Source: Pseudomonas sp. CROZ-RG-20F-R04-15 (lineage in GTDB: Bacteria; Pseudomonadota; Gammaproteobacteria; Pseudomonadales; Pseudomonadaceae). Taken from it: a stretch of DNA of 64,000 nt. A model generated the notes under the pieces. That model searched no databases. It saw nothing but the letters and a program-made list of their open reading frames with translations, and had not been told where the DNA came from. A program made the position numbers and the translations under genes. Below, one piece after another: positions 52,828-61,840 of the stretch (the stretch's first letter is position 1; each line of letters starts with the position of its first letter). The stretch is from the NCBI RefSeq assembly GCF_022662375.1, contig NZ_JAKNQL010000016.1, forward strand, positions 1 through 64,000, in the 5' to 3' direction.

Positions 52828-53064
52828 TTAGTTATGCGTGCCGGTTGTACCGGTGGTACCCGTCGTACCGGTGGTACCGCCGTTGGCACTGCCACCGCTG
52901 TTAGACGCCGCTACAGCACTGGCAACCATTGCAGTACTGGCAGCGGGCGCTTGAGAAGCCGCCACGTTGCCACCTACATTGGTTACCGCTGTCAGCGGTG
53001 CTTCAGCGGCGGCAGCCCAGTTGCTCAACATCGTCAACAGGGCAACTGCCATCACTTTTTTCAT
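52828..53064 (-). CDS. Small secreted Thr/Gly/Ala-rich protein (YjbE/GfcA-like)
   Basis: This 78-residue protein has a signal peptide (MKKVMAVALLTMLSNWAAAA) and a low-complexity mature part ending in repeated GTTGTTGTT before the terminal His-Asn. In the E. coli yjbEFGH and gfcABCDE operons the first gene encodes just such a small Thr/Gly-rich protein, so position and composition match, although sequence homology cannot be claimed. A hairpin terminator follows it. Confidence 0.8.
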   Translation of the reverse strand: MKKVMAVALLTMLSNWAAAAEAPLTAVTNVGGNVAASQAPAASTAMVASAVAASNSGGSANGGTTGTTGTTGTTGTHN

Positions 53065-53294
53065 ATCAACTCCTTTCTAACATTCGACCTGTTAAAAAAC
53101 CGGCCTGAGTTAGCGGTGGTGAGTTCAAGTCCGCAAAAAGCGCGAACAAGATCCGTTGTTCTTTCACAGTCTTACCCAACTGATAAAAGTCGAACGGCAG
53201 GTTTATATCTACGGACTTGCAAAAGGCATTGCCAGTGTAATTTCCCGACGTTATCTAACAACCTGACTGAAAATAACATTGGACTAAATGGCCA

Positions 53295-54311
53295 TCATCG
53301 CAAGTAACCATTGGGATGGTTGGATTGCCAGCGCCAAGTATCAGTGACCATATCCTGCAAACTGCGTGTGGCTTTCCAGCCCAGTTCTTTTGCCGCCTTG
53401 GAGGCATCGGCCCAACTTTCGGCGGTATCTCCGGAACGGCGCGGCATCATCCGATACGGCACCGCTTGCCCGCAGGCCTGCTCGAAGGCCTGGAGCACTT
53501 GCAGCACGCTGTAGCCATCACCCGTGCCGAGGTTCCAGGTATGAATGCCGGTACGCCCGGAGATCGACTGCAAGGCCTTCAAGTGGCCGTCGGCCAGATC
53601 GACGACGTGGATGTAATCGCGCACGCCGGTGCCATCCACCGTCGGGTAATCGTTGCCGAAGATCGACAGCTCTTGCAGGCTGCCGACTGCGACCTGACTG
53701 ATGTAAGGCACCAGATTATTGGGAATGCCGTTGGGGTCTTCGCCCATGTGGCCGCTGGCGTGGGCGCCGATCGGATTGAAGTAGCGCAGCAGGGCGATGC
53801 TCCAGCGCGGCTCGGCCTGGCTGAGGTCACGCAGGACGTTCTCGACGATCAGCTTGGACTGGCCGTAGGGATTGGTCGGATTGCCAGTGGGGAAATCTTC
53901 GCGGATCGGCATCTGTTCAGGCTCGCCATACACGGTGGCCGACGAGCTGAACACCAGCCGGAACACCCCCGCCGCCGCCATCGCCTGGCACAGGGTGATG
54001 CTGCCGCTGACGTTGGTCTCGTAGTACTCGAGCGGCTTGCGCACGCTCTCGCCGACCGCTTTCAGGCCGGCAAAATGCAGCACCGCTTCAATGTTGTGCT
54101 CGCGGAAAATCCGGTCGAGCAGTGCCCGGTCACAGACATCACCACGGATCATCCAGGCACTCTTGCCGCAAATGGTTTCAACGGCGTGCAACGCGGCTTC
54201 GCTGCTGTTGCAAAGATTATCCAGCACGACAACTTCATAACCTGCTTCAAGCAATGCAAGTGTGGTATGCGAGCCGATATAGCCGGCACCACCCGTTACC
54301 AGAATCTTCAT
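53295..54311 (-). CDS. galE: UDP-glucose 4-epimerase
   Basis: This 338-residue NAD-dependent SDR enzyme interconverts UDP-glucose and UDP-galactose. The NAD motif GGAGYIG is at the N-terminus, SSSATVYG carries the active-site Ser and YGQSK the catalytic Tyr and Lys. It supplies UDP-galactose for the polysaccharide. It lies 230 bases upstream of the YjbE-like gene on the same strand. Confidence 0.96.
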   Translation of the reverse strand: MKILVTGGAGYIGSHTTLALLEAGYEVVVLDNLCNSSEAALHAVETICGKSAWMIRGDVCDRALLDRIFREHNIEAVLHFAGLKAVGESVRKPLEYYETNVSGSITLCQAMAAAGVFRLVFSSSATVYGEPEQMPIREDFPTGNPTNPYGQSKLIVENVLRDLSQAEPRWSIALLRYFNPIGAHASGHMGEDPNGIPNNLVPYISQVAVGSLQELSIFGNDYPTVDGTGVRDYIHVVDLADGHLKALQSISGRTGIHTWNLGTGDGYSVLQVLQAFEQACGQAVPYRMMPRRSGDTAESWADASKAAKELGWKATRSLQDMVTDTWRWQSNHPNGYLR

Positions 54312-54701
54312 AGTGCGATCCGTCTTTGAATGAGTGACAAGTAGCGTGTCAAGCCTGATTCATTGAAGATGTGTCACAATCCACACAAATGAGGCGACAA
54401 CAACCGAAAACAAAACTAGTTCAATGACTGGCAATAAATATTTTTGCAGGTCACACTGTATTGCCCGCTACTTATTAGCACTCCCTGTGCACTCATCACT
54501 ACCAACAGATACCGACTAAAAATAACTATCAAGCAACTAACCGACATCTCATAACATTGTCGCGCTTTACCGCCACCCGCAATTGCCATTAACAACCTGA
54601 CTCAGGTATTAAAGCAGTCGTTCAATAATGTTTGAAACTTGCTTGCACTTCATTAGTGCAGTGCACCCGCTGACTGTTCCATGACTGTCCAGGATACTTT
54701 T
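54312..54701. other. Divergent promoter region galE / galU
   Basis: 390 AT-rich bases between divergently transcribed galE and galU. No gene or clear operator was recognised; promoters for both sugar-nucleotide genes should lie here. Confidence 0.45.
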
Positions 54702-55535
54702 ATGATTCGTAAATGTTTGTTCCCTGCTGCCGGCTACGGCACGCGTTTCTTGCCGGCGACCAAAGCCATGCCGAAAGAGATGCTGCCGATCGTCAACAAG
54801 CCGTTGATCGAATACGCCGTTGAAGAAGCGCGGGACGCCGGTCTGCAACACATGGCCATCGTTACCGGTCGTGGCAAGCGTGCGCTGGAAGACCATTTCG
54901 ACATCAGCTACGAACTCGAACACCAGATCCGTGGTACCGAGAAAGAGAAGTTCCTCGCCGGCACCCGCGAGCTGATCGACACCTGCACCTTCTCCTACAC
55001 CCGTCAGGTGGAAATGAAAGGTCTGGGCCACGCGATTCTCAGCGGTCGCCCACTGATCGGCGACGAGCCCTTCGCCGTGGTGCTGGCCGATGACCTGTGC
55101 CTGAACCTGGAAGGTGACGGCGTACTCACCCAGATGATTGAGCTGTACAAGAAATTCCGCTGCTCGATCGTCGCCATCCAGGAAGTCCCGGCCGACCAGA
55201 CCCACAAGTATGGGGTGATTGCCGGCGAACTGATGTCCGACGGCATTTACCGGGTCAACAACATGGTGGAAAAACCGGCCCCGCAAGACGCACCGTCGAA
55301 CCTGGCGATCATCGGCCGCTACATCCTCACGCCGGACATTTTCGACCTGATCGCCGACACCCAACCGGGCAAGGGCGGCGAAATCCAGATCACCGACGCG
55401 TTGATGAAACAAGCGCAGAACGGTTGCGTGCTGGCCTACAAATTCAAAGGTCTGCGCTTTGACTGCGGTGACGCCGAGGGTTACTTGCAGGCGACCAATT
55501 TCTGCTACGAAAACGTTTATCTCAAGGGCCGCTGA
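54702..55535 (+). CDS. galU: UTP-glucose-1-phosphate uridylyltransferase
   Basis: This 277-residue nucleotidyltransferase makes UDP-glucose. The family opening IRKCLFPAAGYGTRFLPATK is intact; LVLNLEGDGV-type and RVNNMVEKP segments follow. ATG 54702 with AGGAT upstream starts at the family's normal N-terminus; the ATG at 54681 adds seven unusual residues. It feeds galE, the WcaJ-type transferase and the polysaccharide. Confidence 0.95.
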   Translation: MIRKCLFPAAGYGTRFLPATKAMPKEMLPIVNKPLIEYAVEEARDAGLQHMAIVTGRGKRALEDHFDISYELEHQIRGTEKEKFLAGTRELIDTCTFSYTRQVEMKGLGHAILSGRPLIGDEPFAVVLADDLCLNLEGDGVLTQMIELYKKFRCSIVAIQEVPADQTHKYGVIAGELMSDGIYRVNNMVEKPAPQDAPSNLAIIGRYILTPDIFDLIADTQPGKGGEIQITDALMKQAQNGCVLAYKFKGLRFDCGDAEGYLQATNFCYENVYLKGR

Positions 55536-55564
55536 GACGGCTCCCTTCACCCAACGAGGCCACC

Positions 55565-55969
55565 ATGAACATTGCACAACATTCCGTAGAGATTGAACGC
55601 GAGGTGGGTAACCTCGGGGTGATGAGCTGGTTGTCACGCCATCAGCCGTTGCCCAGCGCCAACGAGTCTTGGCTGGGCACGATTCTGCTGGTGGAGCGGA
55701 TTGGCGTGTTTCCGGCGTCCGGGGACATTCGCCGGCCGCTGCGCGATCCCTATCCGCTGCTCGCGCATTTGAAAAAGCTCTATGGCGAGCAGGCGCTGGA
55801 AATGGATGACAGTGATGGGCTGAAGGTGATCTTCGGTGACTGGCGTTTTCGCGTGCGGATTTGCTGTAACGACCCGGCGATCATCATTAACGTCGAAACC
55901 CGGTGCGATACGCGGTTGATGCCGCAGAAGATTGCGGAATTGCTCGAGCAAGTAGACGCCTTCGAATAA
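55565..55969 (+). CDS. Stand-alone phosphomannomutase C-terminal domain-like protein
   Basis: This 134-residue protein aligns by eye with only the last domain of the ManB/AlgC phosphohexomutases: ERIGVFPASGDIRRPLRDPY, then DGLKVIFGDWRFRVRICCND and INVETRCDTRLMPQKIAELL. The phosphate-binding loop, normally R-S-S-N-T-E-P, reads R-I-C-C-N-D-P. The metal, phosphoserine and sugar-binding domains are all absent, so it cannot be a mutase by itself. GAGG precedes the ATG and it follows galU by 29 bases, so it is expressed. It may be a regulator or binding protein. Confidence 0.7.
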   Translation: MNIAQHSVEIEREVGNLGVMSWLSRHQPLPSANESWLGTILLVERIGVFPASGDIRRPLRDPYPLLAHLKKLYGEQALEMDDSDGLKVIFGDWRFRVRICCNDPAIIINVETRCDTRLMPQKIAELLEQVDAFE

Positions 55970-55980
55970 CTCCCCTCACC

Positions 55981-56094
55981 TGATCATTCCCACGCTCCGC
56001 GTGGGAATGCATCCAGTGACGCTCTGCGTCACCCAGCGAAGGGACGCGGAGCGTCCCGGGTGGCATTCCCACGCAGAGCGTGGGAACGATCATT
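55981..56094. repeat. Second class of palindromic repeat
   Basis: A nested palindromic unit runs from TGATCATTCCCACGC to GCGTGGGAACGATCA, with internal inverted pieces (CCCACGCTCCGCGTGGG, GACGCTCTGCGTC, GGACGCGGAGCGTCC). It differs in sequence from the REP elements elsewhere in the window. Its right end touches the stop codon of the SGNH hydrolase gene. Confidence 0.8.
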
Positions 56095-57220
56095 ACTGGG
56101 CGGCGTCGCAGCGATCCTTGGCGCCCATGATCCAGCCATAGAAGTAATCAGCAATCACCTTCCCGCCCGTGGCCGGTACCGGATGAATCTTGTCCGGGCC
56201 GATCATCGCCGCCGCGTAGCGTTTGATGTCGGGACCAAACGCACACTGAAGATTGGCGTACCCCAGATGCTGCTCACGCGCCCACGGTTCAAGCACCTGC
56301 GCATACGCCGACATCGGATAAGCGCTGGAGCGCGTAGTGTCCTGACGCATGATCAGGTTGATGCTCGCCTGCGGTTGAATCTCACGCAGCATGCCCACCA
56401 GCCCCTGAACGTTCTGCAGGTACTGCGCAGGCTTCACGCCGAAGCCCTGATCGTTGCCACCGAGCATGATCAGATAAACGTCCGCAGGAATCTTCGATAC
56501 CGCAGCTTTCCACTGCACCTGCCACTGCGGATCCTTGTGATAGAAATCCGCAGACGCCGCACCCGATGCTGCCAGTTTCGAGACCCGCACGCCGTTCTGA
56601 TCGTTACTCATCCACAGCCCGAACAACGTCGGCGCGCCCTTCACCACTTCCAGTTTGAATGACCAGCCTTTCGCTGCCGAGAGTCCTGTCAGTGGCACTT
56701 CCTGAACGCCCGAACCCTCAAGCTTCAACGGTTGCCAGTCTTGCCCGGGCGCCCAGCGATAGCGGATCTCGCTGGATTCGCCGTTGCCCAGATAAAGCAG
56801 TTTCGCCTGAGTGACAGCGGTATCGATGCGCGGCGTCGGACTCGCATCCACTTGCAACCATGCACCGGGCCGGCCTGTCACCGTGCGACTGTCCGGACTC
56901 GCCTGTCCCAGGTCTGAAACCTTCCAGTCACCGCCGAAGTATTTGTCACTGCTGCGGGTGTATTTGAAATGTGTGCCGCCCAGTGCTGCACCGTGGTTGA
57001 AACCGACGTAACCCGGCCCGGCAAACCCCGCTTCCCCGGCCACGCGTTGCACCAGTTTGTTCAGGTAGAAATCCTGCCCGGCGCTGTAGCTGTCGCCGAT
57101 CACCGAGACCGACAAGACCTTGCCGGCCTTGCCTTCACGCCACTGCGCAAAACGCTCACGGGCATCGCCCACCTGAACCACCGACGCTGCGACGGGTTGC
57201 GCGTCATCTACTGCCAACAT
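56093..57220 (-). CDS. SGNH/GDSL-family hydrolase, lacking an obvious signal peptide
   Basis: This protein of about 375 residues has SGNH blocks: VIGDSYSAGQD (catalytic Ser), LGGNDQGFG (oxyanion Asn) and GPDKIHPVPATG (catalytic Asp and His). It resembles enzymes that add or remove acetyl groups on polysaccharides, and the acyltransferase gene lies immediately upstream. Such proteins are normally periplasmic, but the N-terminus MLAVDDAQPVAASVVQVGDA looks like a mature protein. A REP pair lies 30 bases upstream of the ATG, as if the original 5' end had been lost or replaced. Confidence 0.82.
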   Translation of the reverse strand: MLAVDDAQPVAASVVQVGDARERFAQWREGKAGKVLSVSVIGDSYSAGQDFYLNKLVQRVAGEAGFAGPGYVGFNHGAALGGTHFKYTRSSDKYFGGDWKVSDLGQASPDSRTVTGRPGAWLQVDASPTPRIDTAVTQAKLLYLGNGESSEIRYRWAPGQDWQPLKLEGSGVQEVPLTGLSAAKGWSFKLEVVKGAPTLFGLWMSNDQNGVRVSKLAASGAASADFYHKDPQWQVQWKAAVSKIPADVYLIMLGGNDQGFGVKPAQYLQNVQGLVGMLREIQPQASINLIMRQDTTRSSAYPMSAYAQVLEPWAREQHLGYANLQCAFGPDIKRYAAAMIGPDKIHPVPATGGKVIADYFYGWIMGAKDRCDAAQ

Positions 57221-57249
57221 GCAAAAATTTCCTTCAGTCTGGAATGGCC

Positions 57250-57328
57250 CCTTCGCGAGCAGGCTCGCTCCCACAGTGGATCTCTGCAAGTCACACCATC
57301 CCTGTGGGAGCGAGCCTGCTCGCGAAGC
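57250..57328. repeat. REP element pair
   Basis: Inverted REP cores lie between the acyltransferase stop and the SGNH hydrolase start, within an otherwise tight operon. Confidence 0.85.
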
Positions 57329-57330
57329 TC

Positions 57331-58377
57331 TTAGCTGCTGTGGGTTTGCACCACCGGAGTGACGGGCACCAATGGTTTCTTCTTCGCCGCCCGCTCACCA
57401 AGAAACAACACCGAGGTGAAATTGAACCGACTGAAAACCATCGACAACACCACCGGCCCGAGCAAGCCAAAGCTCAACCCACCGAGCACCAGCAAGCTCT
57501 CATCCTTCACCCCCAACCGCCCCAGCACAAACCGCGACGTCGCCGCGAATAACACATGAAACAGGAAAATCGCATAGGAATAACCGCCCAACCAGGTCAG
57601 CGCCTTCGAGCGCATGTCACTCGACAGCAACGCGATACAAGACACACAACCCACAGTCAGACCGATCAGACTGCGACGATCAACAATCAACTCACGATCA
57701 ATCGCCGCCACGTACAGCAGCGTCAGCGAAATCAGCACGAACACCAACGGCCCGATCACCTTGAAGCGCTGTTTCAACGCGTCGACGTTCTCCTGGCCAA
57801 TCATCCCCGCGACAAAAAACGGCAACAGATAAATCGCCCCGTTAATCCCGAACGCATCGAACTTGAACGGCGGCAGCAAAAACAACAGTGCGGCAAACGC
57901 AAACAGCCCATACAACCGCGTCGCCGAACGCAGCATCCCGCGCCATTCCAGCAAGCCGACAAACATGAAAATAATGAACACCGCCTGCAAGAACCAGAAG
58001 TGGTTGATCGGCACCCAGAACGACAGCAATGCGTCGATCACACCGACATCCTTGTTCACCCCCGGCCCCACCGCTTGCAGCACCGAGAACGGCACACCAA
58101 CGCAAAACAGCGGCACGATCAAGCGCCGCACCTTGCCGCTGAAAAACGCGGAAAAGTCATTCCCACGGATTTTGTAGATCGAATAGATGTACCCGGAAAT
58201 GAAGGTGAACAACGGCATACGCACGTACACCATCGAATCGGCGATCACCCGGAACGGCGAGCCGATATCGATCTTCAACCCGCCACCCAGCGGGCCGATG
58301 ACGTGATAGAGCACCAGCAGCAGGCACGCCAGGCCACGCAGGGTTTCTATCTCCAGGGACTTTTTCTTGCTCGACAT
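57331..58377 (-). CDS. Acyltransferase family 3 (OafA type)
   Basis: This 348-residue integral membrane O-acyltransferase has about ten helices. The family opening is IETLRGLACLLLVLYHVIGP with the conserved Arg and His, followed by RMPLFTFISGYIYS. It probably acetylates or otherwise acylates sugars of the exopolysaccharide on the outer side of the membrane. Its start is 12 bases after the stop of the Wzy-like gene. A partner SGNH hydrolase follows. Confidence 0.9.
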   Translation of the reverse strand: MSSKKKSLEIETLRGLACLLLVLYHVIGPLGGGLKIDIGSPFRVIADSMVYVRMPLFTFISGYIYSIYKIRGNDFSAFFSGKVRRLIVPLFCVGVPFSVLQAVGPGVNKDVGVIDALLSFWVPINHFWFLQAVFIIFMFVGLLEWRGMLRSATRLYGLFAFAALLFLLPPFKFDAFGINGAIYLLPFFVAGMIGQENVDALKQRFKVIGPLVFVLISLTLLYVAAIDRELIVDRRSLIGLTVGCVSCIALLSSDMRSKALTWLGGYSYAIFLFHVLFAATSRFVLGRLGVKDESLLVLGGLSFGLLGPVVLSMVFSRFNFTSVLFLGERAAKKKPLVPVTPVVQTHSS

Positions 58378-58389
58378 AAAGCACCTGCC

Positions 58390-59493
58390 TCAATTCAGAA
58401 TTCGTGATTCAACCTGCACCGGTTTGTTCGCTCGCAGCATCAAGCCCAGGCCGACAAACAACACCGGCACCACCATCGAGAAGTGCCGGGCGAAGGAGCC
58501 GAAGTCCGGCTCGAACAGACCCTGCACCAGCAAAAACGCCAGCGGGATCGCGATCAGTTCCTTGGGTTTGGTCTGGATCGGCGCGCCTTTGTAATCGGTC
58601 GAGGTGATGACTTTGAACAACAGCAACGCAGTCATGATCATCAATGCGACGAAGATCACCTGGCCTGGCCCCGAGAGCAGAATCAGCTCCACCGGAAACG
58701 ACAAGCGGAAGAAAATGATCATCGAGTCCAGCGCCTGCGAAACGAAATCACTGCCCGTGAGCCACGAGACGATCAACGACTTTGAGCCCTCCTCGCCGGC
58801 CGTGCGTAACTCGTTGTTGCTGGCGCGAATCGACGACACTGGAAAGCCCAACGCGAGCTGAATCGACATGGCCACCGCGAGGTAGAACAAAAACAACATC
58901 AGGAAAAACGTCGTGCGCGATACGTACTTTTTCATCACGCAGACGCCAACCCACGACAGCGAAAACAGAATCCAGTACGGCCGGATCAGCACGCCGTAGA
59001 TCACTGCCGAGAGAAAGAATCCGCCGCGATACTTGCGCGTCAGCGAGCTGAGCAGAATGCTCAACACCGCCACCGACACAATGATTTCCTTGGTCAGGTT
59101 TTCCAGGAAGAACGAGCGAACAATGCCCCACAGACACAAAGTGCCGAAGATCGCCAACGGCATGCGCCGAAACACCACCACCGGTATCGCTGTGAGGAAA
59201 AAGTTGCAGAACATGCCGTAGGCCCAGGCATTGGTCAGGTTGATCCCGGTGGGCCGCAGCAGGAACGCCGAACACTCGTAGGACGAGCGATCCGGCGAGA
59301 ACGGGTTCCAGAAGTTGCAGTTGTCGGCGCGGGCGTAGGACGACCACAAGGTCATCGCATCCGGCCCCGGATCACGCGGGATCAACAGCGGCATGGCCAC
59401 CGAGAGAAACAGCCCGGTGAACAGGATCAGGAATGAGACATACGAATCGAGTCGCTTGCCGCGAAACTCGATGCACGGCAGTTTCAGGCCCAT
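58390..59493 (-). CDS. Polytopic membrane protein, candidate Wzy polymerase
   Basis: This protein of about 367 residues has about ten predicted helices and a large periplasmic loop (ARADNCNFWNPFSPDRSSYE, ECSAFLLRPTG). It lies between flippase and acyltransferase genes, where the repeat-unit polymerase is expected. Wzy proteins share little sequence, so the call rests on topology and context. ATG 59493 overlaps the flippase 3' end by 10 bases. A glycosyltransferase-like membrane protein is the alternative. Confidence 0.65.
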   Translation of the reverse strand: MGLKLPCIEFRGKRLDSYVSFLILFTGLFLSVAMPLLIPRDPGPDAMTLWSSYARADNCNFWNPFSPDRSSYECSAFLLRPTGINLTNAWAYGMFCNFFLTAIPVVVFRRMPLAIFGTLCLWGIVRSFFLENLTKEIIVSVAVLSILLSSLTRKYRGGFFLSAVIYGVLIRPYWILFSLSWVGVCVMKKYVSRTTFFLMLFLFYLAVAMSIQLALGFPVSSIRASNNELRTAGEEGSKSLIVSWLTGSDFVSQALDSMIIFFRLSFPVELILLSGPGQVIFVALMIMTALLLFKVITSTDYKGAPIQTKPKELIAIPLAFLLVQGLFEPDFGSFARHFSMVVPVLFVGLGLMLRANKPVQVESRILN

Positions 59494-60716
59494 GACAACG
59501 CAGCCTTTTTCCCGGCCGTCGCGCGGGTCAGCACGGCAATCACCAGCAGTTGCACGATGATCGCGAAGACGTTGCCCCACGCCGCGCCGTAGATCGAATA
59601 GTGCTTGATCAGCACATAGCTGACCGGCACCGAAACCAACAGGCAGATCGCCGCACTGGCGAGCGATACGCGACTGTTTTTCGAGGCAATCAGACCGCCC
59701 CAGACGATGTCGCCAATTGCGCGCAAGGCGAAGGAAAAGATCAGCACGCCGAGGATTGCATTGTCCGGACGCGGAACACTGATGGCGACGTAATCGAGCA
59801 CCACGTTGAAAAACACATAGATCGCCACCGCCACCGCCGCCGACACCAGCAGCGAACGCATCACCCACTTGTTGATGAACAACTGCTTGACCGTGAACGC
59901 CTGCTGCTCGGCCTGAAAACGCTTGGCCATCAGCGGAATCCCGACCACCGCCACCACCGCGTACGACAACGCCTGCAAGGTGTTCGCCGCCGACCACGCG
60001 TACACGTATTTACCGAGGCTGGCATAAGGTTCCAGATCGATGATCAGAAAGCGCTCGGCGTACTGACTCAACGCGATCAGCCCGGTGCCGAGGTAGAACG
60101 GCAAACCGGCCTTCCACACGGTGCCCGTGGCCAACGTCCCGGCGACCCGGCCCTTGTGCACGTTCACCACGATCAGGTAGCCGGCGATGATCACCAGCAC
60201 GTTGGCAGCAACCCACAACCACAGCACGCTGGCGATTCCCGACACCCAGTCGAGCATCATTCCGCCCACTGCCAGCAGCGCCCACAGGCCGGTCTTGATG
60301 AAGAACAGCAACGCGCCCGCCGTGGCTTTCTGCGCGGAAAACACGAACGAGTTGATCTCGAACGACAGGTGCTCAGTGAGCAATACCAGGGTCACGCAAA
60401 GAATCAGCGCGGCGCTCGCTTCAACTGTCTGGAACAGTGAATAAATCAGCACCGTCACCACCGACAACAGCAGCCCCACCGCCAGATACAGCAGCAGGAC
60501 TTTATCGACCACGCGGCGCGAACTGCCGCCGACACTGATCAAGCGATTGATCTCGGAACTGAATCCAACACTGTAAAACTTCGAGGCGATCAACGAAGCC
60601 GCGACCACCACGCCGTAAAAACCCAGCGCCTCATAACCGAGGTAATGGGTGATCGCCAACACCAGCAAAAACTTCGCGCCTAACGCTCCGCCGCGAAGCA
60701 ACAGCCGAAATATCAT
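59484..60716 (-). CDS. Wzx-type polysaccharide flippase
   Basis: This 410-residue protein of the MATE/MVF-like polysaccharide transporter family has about 12 helices. It has LRGGALGAKFLLVLAITHYL at the start, where GALGAKFLLVLA fits the family's first helix. It flips lipid-linked repeat units across the inner membrane. It overlaps the pyruvyl transferase stop by four bases and the next gene by 10, so it is part of a tight operon. Confidence 0.88.
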   Translation of the reverse strand: MIFRLLLRGGALGAKFLLVLAITHYLGYEALGFYGVVVAASLIASKFYSVGFSSEINRLISVGGSSRRVVDKVLLLYLAVGLLLSVVTVLIYSLFQTVEASAALILCVTLVLLTEHLSFEINSFVFSAQKATAGALLFFIKTGLWALLAVGGMMLDWVSGIASVLWLWVAANVLVIIAGYLIVVNVHKGRVAGTLATGTVWKAGLPFYLGTGLIALSQYAERFLIIDLEPYASLGKYVYAWSAANTLQALSYAVVAVVGIPLMAKRFQAEQQAFTVKQLFINKWVMRSLLVSAAVAVAIYVFFNVVLDYVAISVPRPDNAILGVLIFSFALRAIGDIVWGGLIASKNSRVSLASAAICLLVSVPVSYVLIKHYSIYGAAWGNVFAIIVQLLVIAVLTRATAGKKAALSWA

Positions 60717-61825
60717 CGAACGACACCTTTGATGATTTCGTCCATGGCCACGGTTTTCGCTTCGATTTCACGGCAAGTGTCGGTCAGGCGTTTACCGAAA
60801 TTCGACAACGCATTCGGCGCGTAAACCGTGTCGATGATCGTGTCGACATTGATGTCGCCGCCGTTGATCACCCAGTCGTCCACGCCCATGTCCTGATAGG
60901 CGCCGAAGCCTTTGCGCTCGTAGCTGATGTGGTACGCCGGCACGCCGGAAAGCAGCGATTCGATGGCGCCGTGCAGACGCACGGAAATCACCAGGTCCGG
61001 TTGGTATTTGGCAATCGTCGCCTTCAGCGACAACAGGTCTTCGGTGATGCCCAACTCGCGATAGAACGCGCCGTCATCGTTGCCGCGCACCGCGCTCTGT
61101 ACCGCACAGACGACTTTGCTTTTGTTCTTCAGGCGCTGCAGCAGCACTTTCAGATTCGCCACGTAAGCGACTTTCTTTTCCTTGCTCCACTCCGGCGGCT
61201 TGCGCAGCACCACGCAGACCGTGGCTGGCGACGACGCGCAGCGGGTGAACTTCGCTTGCTGGAGGATTTTGCTCGCCAGCGATTGCACGGCCAGATCCGG
61301 CGCACGGTAGACGTTGGCGCAGGCATCGAAAATCGCCGAAGAACGATTGTCACGCACGAACACCGCGTCGGCGCTGGCGTAGTGCTCGACGATTTTGCTG
61401 CTCTCGCCGTGGAACGGGCCGATGCTTTGCGGCAGGTACACCGACGGCACTTTGCTGAGGATCGCGGTTTCCAGTTGCTTGGCGTGGCCGAGTTTCAGCT
61501 TGATGTGTTCGAAGGCGCTTTTCGAGCGCATGTAGCCGCCACCGACGCCGACGATCAGATCGGTTTTCTTCAACAGATCCGCCAGACCGGCGTAGGACTG
61601 ATTGAGGAACACCGCTTGCTTGACCCGACCCAGCCCCTTGGCCGCCATCACCGGCGCGTCGAAACGCGGGTGCGGCAGATAGCTGAAAGAGTCCGGATCG
61701 GACGCCACCACACTGATCGCGGTGTCTTCACCAAAGTTGCGCTGCACCAGAGCGATGGCCAGATCGACGAGCAGGCCGTCACCGGAGTTGGACGCACTGT
61801 AGCCATGCAAAATCGTTACGTTCAT
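60713..61825 (-). CDS. Polysaccharide pyruvyl transferase family protein
   Basis: This 370-residue enzyme has ILHGYSASNSGDGLLVDLAI at the N-terminus and VISVRLHGAIESLLSGVPAY in the C-terminal half, the family's key HGA motif. It transfers a ketal pyruvate from phosphoenolpyruvate onto a sugar, adding negative charge to the polymer. It overlaps the flippase gene by four bases and follows the glycosyltransferase by 15 bases. Confidence 0.9.
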   Translation of the reverse strand: MNVTILHGYSASNSGDGLLVDLAIALVQRNFGEDTAISVVASDPDSFSYLPHPRFDAPVMAAKGLGRVKQAVFLNQSYAGLADLLKKTDLIVGVGGGYMRSKSAFEHIKLKLGHAKQLETAILSKVPSVYLPQSIGPFHGESSKIVEHYASADAVFVRDNRSSAIFDACANVYRAPDLAVQSLASKILQQAKFTRCASSPATVCVVLRKPPEWSKEKKVAYVANLKVLLQRLKNKSKVVCAVQSAVRGNDDGAFYRELGITEDLLSLKATIAKYQPDLVISVRLHGAIESLLSGVPAYHISYERKGFGAYQDMGVDDWVINGGDINVDTIIDTVYAPNALSNFGKRLTDTCREIEAKTVAMDEIIKGVVR

Positions 61826-61840
61826 ATGCTTGAGTTCTAC

